From positions 930,001-994,000 of the forward strand of contig NZ_JAXLPB010000001.1 in NCBI RefSeq assembly GCF_034321785.1: 64,000 nt of DNA. The letters are read 5' to 3'. The translations under genes and the position numbers were made by a program. This stretch comes from Fulvimarina uroteuthidis. Lineage in GTDB: Bacteria > Pseudomonadota > Alphaproteobacteria > Rhizobiales > Rhizobiaceae. The stretch's first letter is position 1. Every line of letters begins with the position of its first letter. Shown here in pieces: positions 1 to 8,859 of this stretch. Below the pieces are notes generated by a model. The model had not been told where the DNA came from and did not search any database. It saw only the letters and a list, made by a program, of their open reading frames with translations.

Positions 1-290
1 GCGGTCTGTCCATCGAACCCCGCAATGCCCTCGTGCGCGAGTGCTTCGATCGCATCCGGCGTCATGGTCGGCGCCAGTCCCATCGCCTCGGCCGAACGGT
101 TCACCCGCTGGCAGTGCAGGTCGAGATCGGGCGACAGGCCGTCGAACCATCGGGCTCCGTCGAACACCGAACTGCCGAGCCAGAGCCCGTGCGTGGCGGG
201 GCTGACGCAGGCGAACGCCCCCTCGTGCCAGGCCCCGTCGAACCAGGTGCGCGAGCGTCGCGCCGGCTGCGTGTCTTGCTGTTGAGCCAT
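1..290 (-). CDS. Class IV (branched-chain-type) aminotransferase, 5' part only
   Basis: Only the first 96 or so codons are present; the gene runs off the left edge. Reading leftward from the ATG at 290, the protein starts MAQQQDTQPARRSRTWFDG and continues with HGLWLGSSVFDGARWFDG. That pattern is typical of the N-terminal domain of fold-type IV PLP enzymes such as branched-chain amino-acid aminotransferase (IlvE) and its relatives. The catalytic lysine lies outside the window, so substrate specificity cannot be judged. It is divergent from the L,D-transpeptidase gene, sharing a 231-bp intergenic region that holds a short inverted repeat (about 336-358) and no other obvious feature. Confidence 0.8.
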   Translation of the reverse strand, partial: MAQQQDTQPARRSRTWFDGAWHEGAFACVSPATHGLWLGSSVFDGARWFDGLSPDLDLHCQRVNRSAEAMGLAPTMTPDAIEALAHEGIAGFDGQT

Positions 291-521
291 CGTGGTCGCT
301 TCAGCCTCTCTGCGTGGGATTGCGTTTCGGTTTGGTTAACGCGGCGCAGCCGCCGTTAGACAGGGGCCCCGCAGCCAAAGACAATGATCGTTCGTCATCA
401 ACTCGGCGTGACATCGGCGCGCCGCACGGGAACTGTCTGTATCAATCGGGGCTTATGCCACGAAAGAACAGGTGTAAGTGCCAAAAGAGCACGACATCGG
501 CAAGGCTGGAGATTACCCATC

Positions 522-1268
522 ATGACTTCGCACCCCTCGCGACGTGCCTTTCTCACGGGCCTCGGCCTGACCGCGGGCGCGGCGCTCGCCGGCTGCGCAC
601 CGTCCGGACCGCGCGCCCGGATTATCGGCATGTCCGCCTTCGACGGCCAGGGCGGCGCATCGGTCTACGACAGCAACCCGGCTTCGTCCTACGGCGCGCC
701 GAGCGCGCGCTACCGCGAGATGTACGATGCGATGTTCGACGAGGGCTATCGCATTCCCGCGATCAATCTGTCCCGGGTCGACCCGATCTACTATCGCCGC
801 GAGGTGGCCGACCCGACGGGCGAGGCCCCCGGGACGGTCGTCGTCGACACCGCCAACAAGTTCGCCTACGTGGTCCAGCCCGGTGGCCGCGCCATGCGCT
901 ACGGCGTGGGCGTTGGACGGGCCGGCATGGAATGGTCGGGCCGTGCCAAGATCCAGTGGAAGAAGAAGTGGCCGACCTGGACGCCGCCCGCCGAGATGAT
1001 CGCCCGCAAGCCCGAGCTCGCCGAATATTCCGCCGCGAACGGCGGCATGGAGCCGGGCATCGGCAATCCGCTCGGCGCACGGGCGCTGTACCTGTTCCAG
1101 AACGGCAAGGACACGCTCTACCGCCTGCACGGCTCGCCCGAATACTGGACGATCGGCACCAACGATTCGTCGGGCTGCATCCGCTTCATGAACCAGGACA
1201 TCATCGATCTCTACGACCGCGTGCCGTCGGGCTCGCAGGTTCTGGTGCGTCAGGGCGGAATCGTCTGA
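522..1268 (+). CDS. L,D-transpeptidase (YkuD fold), Tat/lipoprotein-type leader
   Basis: This is a predicted periplasmic peptidoglycan L,D-transpeptidase of 248 residues. The leader has twin arginines (R7-R8) before a hydrophobic stretch and a lipobox-like LAGC at 22-25, so it could be exported as a Tat-dependent lipoprotein. The YkuD catalytic signature is near the C-terminus: H203-G followed by SSGCIRF with Cys219 as the expected nucleophile. Family members make 3-3 crosslinks or attach proteins to peptidoglycan; which applies here is not visible. The ATG at 522 was chosen because the leader begins there; the frame stays open upstream to 384. A hairpin at 1322-1347 may end transcription. 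Confidence 0.88.
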   Translation: MTSHPSRRAFLTGLGLTAGAALAGCAPSGPRARIIGMSAFDGQGGASVYDSNPASSYGAPSARYREMYDAMFDEGYRIPAINLSRVDPIYYRREVADPTGEAPGTVVVDTANKFAYVVQPGGRAMRYGVGVGRAGMEWSGRAKIQWKKKWPTWTPPAEMIARKPELAEYSAANGGMEPGIGNPLGARALYLFQNGKDTLYRLHGSPEYWTIGTNDSSGCIRFMNQDIIDLYDRVPSGSQVLVRQGGIV

Positions 1269-1321
1269 TCGAGGCGGGCTCGGCGGTTCGGGGCCCTTTC
1301 GAACATCAGGTCGTTTCACGG

Positions 1322-1347
1322 ACGGGTCGCGCCATGCGGCCCGTTTC
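1322..1347 (+). terminator. Candidate terminator after the L,D-transpeptidase
   Basis: A nine-pair stem, ACGGGTCGC against GCGGCCCGT with one G-T pair and a 5-nt loop, is followed by TTTCTC. It lies 54 bp after the stop codon. The T-run is short, so efficiency is uncertain. Confidence 0.4.
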
Positions 1348-1487
1348 TCGTTCCGCGCCCTTTCCGCGCAGCCGGCCCCGCTTCGGGCGCGCCGCCGGAA
1401 CGGGGCGGGCGCTTTCCCGTTTGACCTGTCAAGGCACGACGCGCGGTGAGCGGCGTCTTCTTTCTTCGAAACCGAAAGGTACGAGCG

Positions 1488-3059
1488 ATGCAGCATGATG
1501 TTCTGGGCTTCGACGAACTTGGCGAGACCGAGCTGAAGGAGGTCGAGGTCGGCGAGATCAAGCTGCTTCTGGCCAGGGACGGCGACCGGGTGTTTGCGAC
1601 CGGCGCGAAATGCACCCACAAGGGCGCGCCGTTGAAGAACGGCACCCGGGTCGGCAACAGGGTCGTTTGCCCCTGGCACCACGCCGTGTTCGATCTGGAG
1701 ACCGGCGATCACGCCGAGCCTCCTGGACAGGGTTGCCTGGCGCGCTTCGCCGTCTCCGTCGAGAACGGACGGATCCTGGTGGAGGTCCCGGACAAGGCAG
1801 GGATGACGAGGCCGGAGGTTCCGGCCGACGCGCGCAAGACCGGCGGCGAGCGCGTGTTCGCCATCGTCGGCACGGGCGCTGCGGGCCTTGCCTGCGCCCA
1901 GGAACTCGTGCGCCAGGGGTTCGACGGCCGGATCGTGATGATCGGCCCGGAAAACACGCCCCCCTACGACCGGACCGATCTTTCCAAGGCTTATCTCAAG
2001 GGGTCGTCGAGCCCGGAGAAGGTGGTGCTTGCAAGCGTCGACGAACTTCAGGCACTGAAGATCGAACGGATCGTGGCGAACGTCACGCGGATCGATGCCG
2101 GGGATCGCCGTCTCGTTCTCGAGGGAAGGGGCGCGCCGACCGAACTCACCTATGATGCGTGTTTCGCAGCGCCGGGCAGCGGCGTGGCCAAACTCCCCCT
2201 CGACAATGCCGACATGCCAAACGTCTTCTCGCTGCGCAGCCTCGCGGATGCGGAGGCGCTGGAAAGCGCGGCCGATGTCGAGACCGAGATCGTCGTCGTC
2301 GGCTCCGGCTTCATCGGCATGGAGGCGGCCGCGGCGCTGGCCGGCAAGGGCCGGACGATCACGGTCGTCACGCCGCAGACCTTGCCGTTCGCCTCCAAAT
2401 GGGGTGATGCCGTCGCGCGGCAGATCGCCGGGCAGCACAGGGCCAAGGGCGTGACGCTGAAGCTCGGCGCGAAGGTTACGGCGATCAAGGCCCTCGACGG
2501 CATGGCGACGGGCGTTTCCACCGACGACGGGGAGACGATCGACGCCGGCATGATCATCCTGGCGATCGGGGCGAAACCGAACCTCGACGCGTTCGGCGAA
2601 CTTGCGAAAGACGGCAAGGTCGCGGTCGACGCCACCTTGAAGGCGGCGGACGATCTGTGGGTCGGTGGCGACGTGGCGAGCTTCCCGCTCTACAAGCGCG
2701 GCTATTCCACCCGGATCGAGCACTGGCGCGTCGCCGAACAGCATGGCCGGCACGCCGCGCGCGCGATGCTCGGCGACGATCGCCCGTTTTCCGGGGTCCC
2801 GTTCTTCTGGTCGGCGCAATACGGCCCGATCCATTATGTCGGCCACGCGGAAAGCTATGACGACATCCATATCGAAGGCGACGTCGCCGAGGGCAGCTAC
2901 ACCGCGTACTATATCAAGGACGAAAAGGTGATCGCGGCGATCGGACGGGGCGACGACGACGTGACCGCCGATCTGCATGGCGTGATGCTGTCCGATCCCT
3001 GCCCGAGCGTGACATCGCTGAAGGCCGTGGAATGGAAACCGAAGGCGCTGATCGGCTGA
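1488..3059 (+). CDS. Rieske-type [2Fe-2S] domain fused to FAD/NAD(P)H reductase (AIF/AIFM3-like)
   Basis: The protein has 523 residues in two parts. Residues 1-100 or so form a Rieske domain with C42-x-H44 and C61-x2-H64, the four [2Fe-2S] ligands. The rest is a pyridine-nucleotide-disulphide-type reductase with one dinucleotide-binding motif near residue 124 (IVGTGAAG) and a second NAD(P)-binding motif (VVVGSGFIG). This matches the AIFM3-like, ferredoxin-reductase-like oxidoreductases. It probably moves electrons from NAD(P)H through FAD to the iron-sulphur centre; the final acceptor is unknown. The ATG at 1488 follows GAAAGG and starts just before the Rieske fold. There is no partner oxygenase nearby. 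Confidence 0.85.
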   Translation: MQHDVLGFDELGETELKEVEVGEIKLLLARDGDRVFATGAKCTHKGAPLKNGTRVGNRVVCPWHHAVFDLETGDHAEPPGQGCLARFAVSVENGRILVEVPDKAGMTRPEVPADARKTGGERVFAIVGTGAAGLACAQELVRQGFDGRIVMIGPENTPPYDRTDLSKAYLKGSSSPEKVVLASVDELQALKIERIVANVTRIDAGDRRLVLEGRGAPTELTYDACFAAPGSGVAKLPLDNADMPNVFSLRSLADAEALESAADVETEIVVVGSGFIGMEAAAALAGKGRTITVVTPQTLPFASKWGDAVARQIAGQHRAKGVTLKLGAKVTAIKALDGMATGVSTDDGETIDAGMIILAIGAKPNLDAFGELAKDGKVAVDATLKAADDLWVGGDVASFPLYKRGYSTRIEHWRVAEQHGRHAARAMLGDDRPFSGVPFFWSAQYGPIHYVGHAESYDDIHIEGDVAEGSYTAYYIKDEKVIAAIGRGDDDVTADLHGVMLSDPCPSVTSLKAVEWKPKALIG

Positions 3060-3086
3060 CCGGCCAACCGGCACATTCTGGAAACG

Positions 3087-3131
3087 GAAACGACAGGGCG
3101 CGCGATCGATCCTCGACGCGGGCCCTGTTTC
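3087..3131. terminator. Candidate bidirectional terminator between convergent genes
   Basis: ACAGGGC at 3093-3099 pairs with GCCCTGT at 3122-3128. The stem is extended by CGCG/CGCG inside and GAAA/TTTC outside. It sits between the plus-strand Rieske reductase and the minus-strand TM2 genes, where it could serve both. Confidence 0.4.
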
Positions 3132-3148
3132 GGTTCGAACCTCCGGTT

Positions 3149-3409
3149 CTAGCGAAGACGACCGCGCCGATCGTCGAGATCCGTCAGCCGGGATTCCAGA
3201 TTCTGCTCGCGCACCATGCCCGGTATGAGGAACAGATCGATGATCTGGCCGATGAAGAGGAAGCCGAACGTCAGGAGCCAGATCAGCCCCGAGATCGGAC
3301 GCCCGTTATAGAAGCGGTGAATGCCGCAGACGCCGAAGAAGCACGACCCCCACAAGAGGTAGGAGACGAGTTGCGACTTGCGTTCGGGGACCGGTCGATC
3401 GATCGCCAT
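3149..3409 (-). CDS. TM2-domain small membrane protein (second of a tandem pair)
   Basis: An 86-residue protein with the TM2 layout: a helix starting SYLLWGSCFFGVCGIHRFY, a short turn with GRP, a second helix, then IDLFLIPGMVREQN. TM2 proteins are two-helix membrane proteins of unknown biochemical role. The ATG at 3409 overlaps the stop of the upstream paralogue as TGATG, so the two are translationally coupled. The frame extends upstream, but only through the neighbouring gene in another frame. The C-terminus (LTDLDDRRGRLR) is charged and presumably cytoplasmic. Confidence 0.8.
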   Translation of the reverse strand: MAIDRPVPERKSQLVSYLLWGSCFFGVCGIHRFYNGRPISGLIWLLTFGFLFIGQIIDLFLIPGMVREQNLESRLTDLDDRRGRLR

Positions 3410-3642
3410 CAACGAACCCGATCGTTCTCGTAGCCGGATATGCGCCGCGCCATGTTCTGCTCGCGCACCATGCCGGGAATGAGGAACAGGTCGATGAGCT
3501 GGCCGATGCCGAGAAGGCCTCCGGTCAGGAGCCAGAGCAGCCCCGTCCACGGCCGCCCGAGATAGAAGCGGTGCAGCCCGCACACGATGAACAGGCAGCA
3601 GAACCACAGGAGGTACGAGGTGGCCTGAGACTTTTCGTTCAT
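3409..3642 (-). CDS. TM2-domain small membrane protein (first of a tandem pair)
   Basis: A 77-residue paralogue of the next gene. It shares SYLLW, the CGxHRFYxGRP turn and IDLFLIPGMVREQN almost word for word, which points to local duplication. The ATG at 3642 (MNEKSQ) is preferred over the longer frame from 3711 because it fits the length of its neighbour. Function is unknown. The pair may act together as a heteromer, but only adjacency supports that. Confidence 0.78.
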   Translation of the reverse strand: MNEKSQATSYLLWFCCLFIVCGLHRFYLGRPWTGLLWLLTGGLLGIGQLIDLFLIPGMVREQNMARRISGYENDRVR

Positions 3643-3781
3643 CTGGTTCGCTCCATCAGGGTGAGGCCCGCACGCGATTGCCGCCGGCTCGCTCGGAATG
3701 TGGTGCGGCACGGCCGCCAGTCAAAGAGCCACGGCGTCAGTTTTCAGGCCTTTTCCGTGGGAAGGGGCACGAGAGCCGCCT

Positions 3782-5470
3782 TCAGCGGCCTTTCTTGAAG
3801 CTTCCGAGAATGCCGCGGACGATCGCCGTCGTCACCGTCGAGGCGACCGTGCGCCCGACCTGCTTCATGATCGTCTCCGTCACCGTCTGGCGCTGATATC
3901 CGGAGGAGGAGCGGGCGCGCCCGCGCGGCGCGGGACGGCGCGGCGCGGACGGCTCCCCGTCGTCGTAATCCTGCCTGTCGTCGCGCCCGCCCCAGCCGAG
4001 ATCGGGCAATTGGAAGCCGGTGCGCGTGCGCTCCGGCGCCTCGTTCGACGCCGCCTCTTCCGCCCGGCGGCGGGCAGCGTCGGCACGCTTCTCGTTTTCG
4101 TCGCGGCGCCGCCTCTCCGCCGCCGCCTCCTCGCGCGCCCTCGCCTCCGCCTCGGCCTTCAGATCGGCTTCGGCGCGGCCGATCAGCATTTCGTAGGCCG
4201 ATTCACGATCGACCGGAACATCGTAGCGACCCGCGACATGGCTCCTGGCGACGAGATCGGCGCGCTGTTCGTCGGAGATCGGCCCCAGACTGGCGGCGGG
4301 CGGGCGCATGAGGGTGCGCTCGACCATGGAGGGAACGCCCCTCGCCCCGAGGGTCGAGACCAGCGCTTCGCCGACGCCCAGATTGGTGATCGCCTCGAAG
4401 GCGTCGAATTCCGGGTTCGCACGGAAGGTGTCGGCGGCGGTCTTCACCGCCTTCTGCTCGCGCGGGGTATAGGCCCTGAGCGCATGCTGGATCCGGTTGC
4501 CGAGCTGGGCGAGCACGCTGTCGGGCACGTCGAGCGGGTTCTGGGTGACGAAATAGATGCCGACGCCCTTGGAGCGGATCAGCTTGACCAGTTGCTCGAC
4601 GCGCTCGAGCAGGATCCGGGGCGCGCCGTCGAACAGGAGATGGGCCTCGTCGAAGAAGAAGACGAGCCTGGGCTTTTCCGGATCGCCCACCTCGGGCAGC
4701 TCCTCGAACAGTTCCGACAGGAGCCAGAGGAGGAACGTCGCGTAGAGCCTCGGGCTCATCATCAGCCTGTCGGCGGCCAGGACATTGACGATTCCGCGAC
4801 CGTCCCGGTCATGCGCCATGAGATCGGCGATCTTCAGCGCCGGCTCGCCGAAGAACCGATCCGCGCCCTGCTGCTCCAGAACCAGAAGCGAGCGCTGGAT
4901 CGCGCCCACCGAGGCCTTGGCGACATTGCCGTACAAGGCGGACACCTCGGAGGCGTTCTCGGCCAGATGGGCGAGCATCGCCTGAAGGTCCTTCAGGTCG
5001 AGAAGCAGCAATCCCTCGTCGTCGGCGATCTTGAAGGCGATGTTGAGAACGCCTTCCTGAGCGTCCGACAGCTCCATGAGCCGGGCCAGAAGCAGCGGCC
5101 CCATCTCGGACACCGTGGTGCGGACCGGATGGCCCTTCTCGCCGAAGATGTCCCACAGGGCGACGGGGTAATAGTCGCGATAATAGGGATCGAGACCGAT
5201 CTCGCCCGCTCGCCTGGTGAGGAAATCCTTCTCCTCCCCGCGCACCGCGATGCCGGACAGGTCGCCCTTGATATCGGCGCAGAACACCGGCACGCCGGCT
5301 TCGGAAAAACCCTCGGCGAGTACCTGCAGCGTCACGGTCTTGCCGGTTCCGGTGGCGCCGGTGACGAGGCCGTGCCGGTTGGCGAGCTTCAGGTCGAGAT
5401 ATTCGCCCTTCTTGTTGGCACCGGACGGGTCCCGGCTTGTCCCGAGAAAGATCTTTCCGTGTTCGAGCAT
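3782..5470 (-). CDS. HerA/YjgR-like ATPase (DUF853)
   Basis: A 562-residue P-loop ATPase. Walker A is GATGTGKT at 38-45 and Walker B is in LVFFFDEAHLLFDG; the Walker region and N-terminus match the DUF853/YjgR branch of the HerA/FtsK superfamily. The C-terminal third has a long charged Ala/Glu/Arg coiled-coil-like stretch, then a Pro/Arg-rich linker, and ends in a short hydrophobic segment with a basic tail (ILGSFKKGR). The biological role of this family is not established; the HerA kinship suggests a DNA- or protein-translocating motor. The ATG at 5470 (MLEHGKIFLG) is the usual family start. It stands alone, with a 418-bp gap upstream. Confidence 0.85.
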   Translation of the reverse strand: MLEHGKIFLGTSRDPSGANKKGEYLDLKLANRHGLVTGATGTGKTVTLQVLAEGFSEAGVPVFCADIKGDLSGIAVRGEEKDFLTRRAGEIGLDPYYRDYYPVALWDIFGEKGHPVRTTVSEMGPLLLARLMELSDAQEGVLNIAFKIADDEGLLLLDLKDLQAMLAHLAENASEVSALYGNVAKASVGAIQRSLLVLEQQGADRFFGEPALKIADLMAHDRDGRGIVNVLAADRLMMSPRLYATFLLWLLSELFEELPEVGDPEKPRLVFFFDEAHLLFDGAPRILLERVEQLVKLIRSKGVGIYFVTQNPLDVPDSVLAQLGNRIQHALRAYTPREQKAVKTAADTFRANPEFDAFEAITNLGVGEALVSTLGARGVPSMVERTLMRPPAASLGPISDEQRADLVARSHVAGRYDVPVDRESAYEMLIGRAEADLKAEAEARAREEAAAERRRRDENEKRADAARRRAEEAASNEAPERTRTGFQLPDLGWGGRDDRQDYDDGEPSAPRRPAPRGRARSSSGYQRQTVTETIMKQVGRTVASTVTTAIVRGILGSFKKGR

Positions 5471-5888
5471 GGTCGGCCTCCCGGGTTCGTCGGACCCGTT
5501 CGGTGTAGCCCCAAGCCGCCCTGGCGAACAAGCGCCCGGCCGCTTCCTGCGCGATCCATCGGAACGGGCCGGCGTCAAGGCCATGAGGGCGAGTTGTAAT
5601 ATGACAACACACCCTTTACGCATCGAGGAAACCCCGCTGCGTGCGAGTTTCCTTGCCGCCGGCAAGGCGTAGGTCTGCCGGGGCGTTCGAACGGAAAGCC
5701 TGTCCGACGATCCGAAGTTTGCCGGTGCCGGCTTTTTAAGGTCTCAATTTGTCTCGACAATTACGGATAGGCAGGACAGGCAGGCGCGCAATCCGCTCCT
5801 TGCCCGGCATCCTGCTTCATAGGGGACGTGGAAGGTCCGCGGGGATCGACGCCGATCGTTTCGGCACAGTGGCAAGGCATATGACGTT
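5471..5888. other. 418-bp intergenic region between divergent genes
   Basis: This region lies between the HerA-like ATPase (minus) and the HWE kinase (plus). I see no convincing gene. It contains the inverted repeat GTTGT-N6-ACAAC at 5593-5608 in an AT-richer patch, GCCGGTGCCGGC followed by TTTTTAA around 5730, and an imperfect inverted repeat AATTTGTC/GACAATT near 5747-5765. These could be operator or terminator pieces for the two divergent promoters. Confidence 0.4.
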
Positions 5889-7622
5889 ATGAGCCTCGGC
5901 AACAACGCCGGCCCATCGAAGCGGTTCCTGCAGTGGAGCCGCCTGTCCTTCCCGTGGGCGCGTCTGCGTCCGGGCCGGTTCACGCACGCCATGTTGCGGC
6001 CCTCCCTGCTCGTTCACCTGACGACGCTGACGCTGATCGTGCTTGCGCCCGCACTGCTCTTCAGCGCCTTTCTCATCTTCCGGTTCTCCGAACAGCAGGA
6101 GGAACTCGCGCGCTCGCAGGTCTACGACATGGCCGAGATCGTCTCGAACGCATTCGACCGCGAAGTCGTCGCGCTTCTGGCGACGGCGCGGGTGCTCGCG
6201 ACCTCCGGCGCCATCGAGGAGGAGAATTTTCCGTCCTTCCGCAACCGCTCCGTGCGAGCGCTGAAGGATAGCGGGATCGTCGCCGATCTCGTCGACGACG
6301 AGGGCATGGTCGTGATCTCGACGGCACCAACGCAGACCGACGAGCCGGCGATCCAGCAGCACGAGCGCGACGTCGTCTCGGCCGCGCGCGAATCGGGCAA
6401 TGCCGGCGTATCCGGCGTCGCCTACGATCCGCGAATCAAGCGCGCCGTGTTCCTCGTCGCCGTGCCGACGTCGGACGCGCCGGGCTCGCGCTTCGTCGTC
6501 GTCCTGACCAAGCCGCTCGAGAGCCTCGAACGGGTCATCGAGAAAGGCAGCCTTCCCGGGGCATGGTCGGTCGTCGTCGAGGACCGGGCCGGGAAGAAGA
6601 TCTTTTCCGCAGGGGCGGCCGACGGGCAGATGTTCGGTCCGCGCGTCTTCGCCGCCGAAAGTCTCGATGCACCCCCCCATGCCGGTGGCGGGGCGGAAGA
6701 GCAGATCGTCGCCGCCAACACGTCGTACCTGACGGGATGGCGCTCGACCGTCTCGGTTTCGACCGAGATCATCGAGCGGCCGATCATGCGGTCCTGGTAC
6801 GCGCTCATCGCCGTCGGCCTCATCCTGACCGGTTTCAGCATCGTCCTCGGCATCCTGACGGGCCGGCGCGTGGCAAGGCCGATCCTCGAGCTTTCCCGCC
6901 AGGCGCGGGCGATCGGGCGCGGCGAGCCGGCCGTGACGGTCACCACCAATATTGCGGAAATCGGCGACGTGTCGAAAGTCCTCAACCGCGCCTCGCGCGA
7001 GCGGATCGAGGCGGAGGAACAGACCAGGCTCCTGATGCGCGAGATGACGCACCGCGCCAAGAACCAGTATGCCCTCGTGGCCGCGATCGCCCGGCGGGCC
7101 GCGCGCGAAAGCGCCGACACGGGGCAGTTTCTCGACACCCTGTCGGACGCCCTCGCCTCGCTCGCGCGTTCGGCCGATCTCCTGTCGAGCCAGAACTGGG
7201 AAAGCGTCGAGCTTTCGGCCCTCATCGACAACCAGTTGTCCGCGTTCGGCGTCCAGACCCGGCGAATCCGCTATTCGGGGCCGAAGCTCAGGGTGAATGC
7301 CTCCGTCGCCCAGACCATCGGCCTGGCGCTGCACGAGCTTGCGACCAATGCGGCCAAATACGGGGCGCTGTCCGTCGACGACGGTGTCGTAACGATCGAC
7401 TGGTCCTACGACGACGTTTTCAGGATGGAATGGCGCGAGACCGGCGGACCACCGGTGAAGCCGCCGACGCGCTCCGGCTTCGGCACCTTGGTGACCCAGA
7501 AGATGACCTCGCGCGGTCTCGGCGGCAAGGTGAGCATGTCGTTCGCCGAAACCGGCGTCGTCTGGAGCCTCGAAGCCCCGACGGAAAGCGCCGAGCCGGT
7601 CACCGGCAAACATGGGGACTGA
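5889..7622 (+). CDS. Membrane sensor histidine kinase, HWE/HisKA_2 family
   Basis: A 577-residue sensor kinase. A transmembrane helix at about 40-62 is followed by a periplasmic sensor region of roughly 230 residues, a second helix at about 298-322, a HAMP-like segment, the phosphoacceptor His388 in REMTHRAKNQ, and an ATPase domain with HELATNAAKYGAL. The MTHRAKN box and HELATNAAKYGAL are marks of the HWE/HisKA_2 class. No response regulator lies beside it. In alphaproteobacteria such orphan kinases often feed the PhyR-NepR-EcfG general stress pathway or a single-domain regulator, but that is inference. The ATG at 5889 could be replaced by the one at 5991, which would drop a 34-residue basic leader. 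Confidence 0.88.
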   Translation: MSLGNNAGPSKRFLQWSRLSFPWARLRPGRFTHAMLRPSLLVHLTTLTLIVLAPALLFSAFLIFRFSEQQEELARSQVYDMAEIVSNAFDREVVALLATARVLATSGAIEEENFPSFRNRSVRALKDSGIVADLVDDEGMVVISTAPTQTDEPAIQQHERDVVSAARESGNAGVSGVAYDPRIKRAVFLVAVPTSDAPGSRFVVVLTKPLESLERVIEKGSLPGAWSVVVEDRAGKKIFSAGAADGQMFGPRVFAAESLDAPPHAGGGAEEQIVAANTSYLTGWRSTVSVSTEIIERPIMRSWYALIAVGLILTGFSIVLGILTGRRVARPILELSRQARAIGRGEPAVTVTTNIAEIGDVSKVLNRASRERIEAEEQTRLLMREMTHRAKNQYALVAAIARRAARESADTGQFLDTLSDALASLARSADLLSSQNWESVELSALIDNQLSAFGVQTRRIRYSGPKLRVNASVAQTIGLALHELATNAAKYGALSVDDGVVTIDWSYDDVFRMEWRETGGPPVKPPTRSGFGTLVTQKMTSRGLGGKVSMSFAETGVVWSLEAPTESAEPVTGKHGD

Positions 7623-7741
7623 ACGGCTCGCAAGGTTACCACCGCATCCGGACGCTGATATGGAACGGGCCCGGATCACGACGTGACCGCGCTGCCCTGA
7701 CCGGTGCCGCGGCGCTTTTCAGCCTGGAGACGAGATTTGAG

Positions 7742-8797
7742 ATGATCCACGCATACGTGCCGGACGGCGCGCGAATGGCGCGACGATCGATCGAGGTCAC
7801 GAACGAATCCGTGCCCGAAGACGCTGTCTGGATCGATCTTTCAGACCCGACGGGCGAGGAAATCGCCAGGGTCGAGACACTCGTCGACGCCGTCATTCCC
7901 TCGCGCGCGGAAATGATGGAAATCGAAATCTCGAGCCGGCTGTACAGCGACGATGGGGCGGTGGTCCTCAACATCCCGGTGCTTCACGGTCTGAACAGCG
8001 AACGGCCGTCATTTTCGCCCATCACCTTCCTTCTGGCGGCAGGGCGGCTCGTGACGATCCGCTACCACGATCCGGCTAGCTTCAGGATCTTCGCCGCGCG
8101 TCTGTGCCACGATCCCTCGATCATCGGCCTCGACAAGGACGACAAGCCCCTTCCGGGCAGCGCGTCCTCGGTGATGCTTGCGCGGGACGGTGATCGCCAG
8201 GGCGACCAGATCCTCGTCGGTCTTCTCGAAACCATCGTCGACCGCATCGCCGATCTTCTGGAGATCGTATCCGGAGACCTCGACCAGATCGCGGCCGACA
8301 TCTTCTCGTCGTCGACGAACAAGCGGCCGACGGGAACACCGGAGTTCAAGAAGATCCTGCAGCGCATCGGCGCCGCCGGCGACCTTGCCTCCCGGGTTCG
8401 CGAGGCGCTGGCCACCTTCGATCGCCTGAGCCCGTTCCTGCAGCTTGCCTTCGAGGGGCGCGACGACACCCTTCAGGGCCTGAGGCGGCGCCTGAAGATC
8501 ATGTCGCGCGACGTGCATTCGCTCAACGATTTCTGCTCGTTCCTGTCGAACAAGACGACCTTTCTCCTGGACACGACCGTCGGCATGATTTCGATCGAGC
8601 AGAACGGCATCATCAAGGTGTTCTCCATCGCTTCCGTCGCGTTCCTTCCGCCGACGCTGATCGCCTCGATCTACGGCATGAACTTCCGGCTGATGCCCGA
8701 GCTCGACTGGTCCTTCGGCTACCCGATGGCGATCGTCTTGATGGTCATGTCGGGGCTCCTGCCGACGCTCTACTTCCGCATGAAGGGCTGGTTCTGA
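7742..8797 (+). CDS. corA: CorA-family divalent-cation transporter
   Basis: A 351-residue protein with a long soluble N-terminal part and two C-terminal membrane helices. The signature GMN is at 312-314 (YGMNF), right after the first helix, as in CorA Mg2+/Co2+ channels. The residues after GMN differ from the common MPEL loop only slightly (RLMPELDW). It probably carries Mg2+, or a related divalent ion, across the inner membrane. The ATG at 7742 follows GAGACGAGATTTGAG. It is downstream of the sensor kinase on the same strand with a 119-bp gap, so a shared transcript is possible. Confidence 0.88.
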   Translation: MIHAYVPDGARMARRSIEVTNESVPEDAVWIDLSDPTGEEIARVETLVDAVIPSRAEMMEIEISSRLYSDDGAVVLNIPVLHGLNSERPSFSPITFLLAAGRLVTIRYHDPASFRIFAARLCHDPSIIGLDKDDKPLPGSASSVMLARDGDRQGDQILVGLLETIVDRIADLLEIVSGDLDQIAADIFSSSTNKRPTGTPEFKKILQRIGAAGDLASRVREALATFDRLSPFLQLAFEGRDDTLQGLRRRLKIMSRDVHSLNDFCSFLSNKTTFLLDTTVGMISIEQNGIIKVFSIASVAFLPPTLIASIYGMNFRLMPELDWSFGYPMAIVLMVMSGLLPTLYFRMKGWF

Positions 8798-8859
8798 ACG
8801 CGACCGGCATCGCCGGTGCCGGCTCCATCCATATCGGGTCCGATCATCGGATCGATGCT

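Noticed and set aside
513..3074. Long open frame on the minus strand opposite the L,D-transpeptidase and reductase
   Set aside because: It mirrors genuine plus-strand genes with clear motifs; high GC makes such antisense frames common, and its protein has no family features.
3698..5599. 633-codon plus-strand frame opposite the HerA-like gene
   Set aside because: No recognisable domain, and it overlaps a gene with Walker motifs on the other strand.
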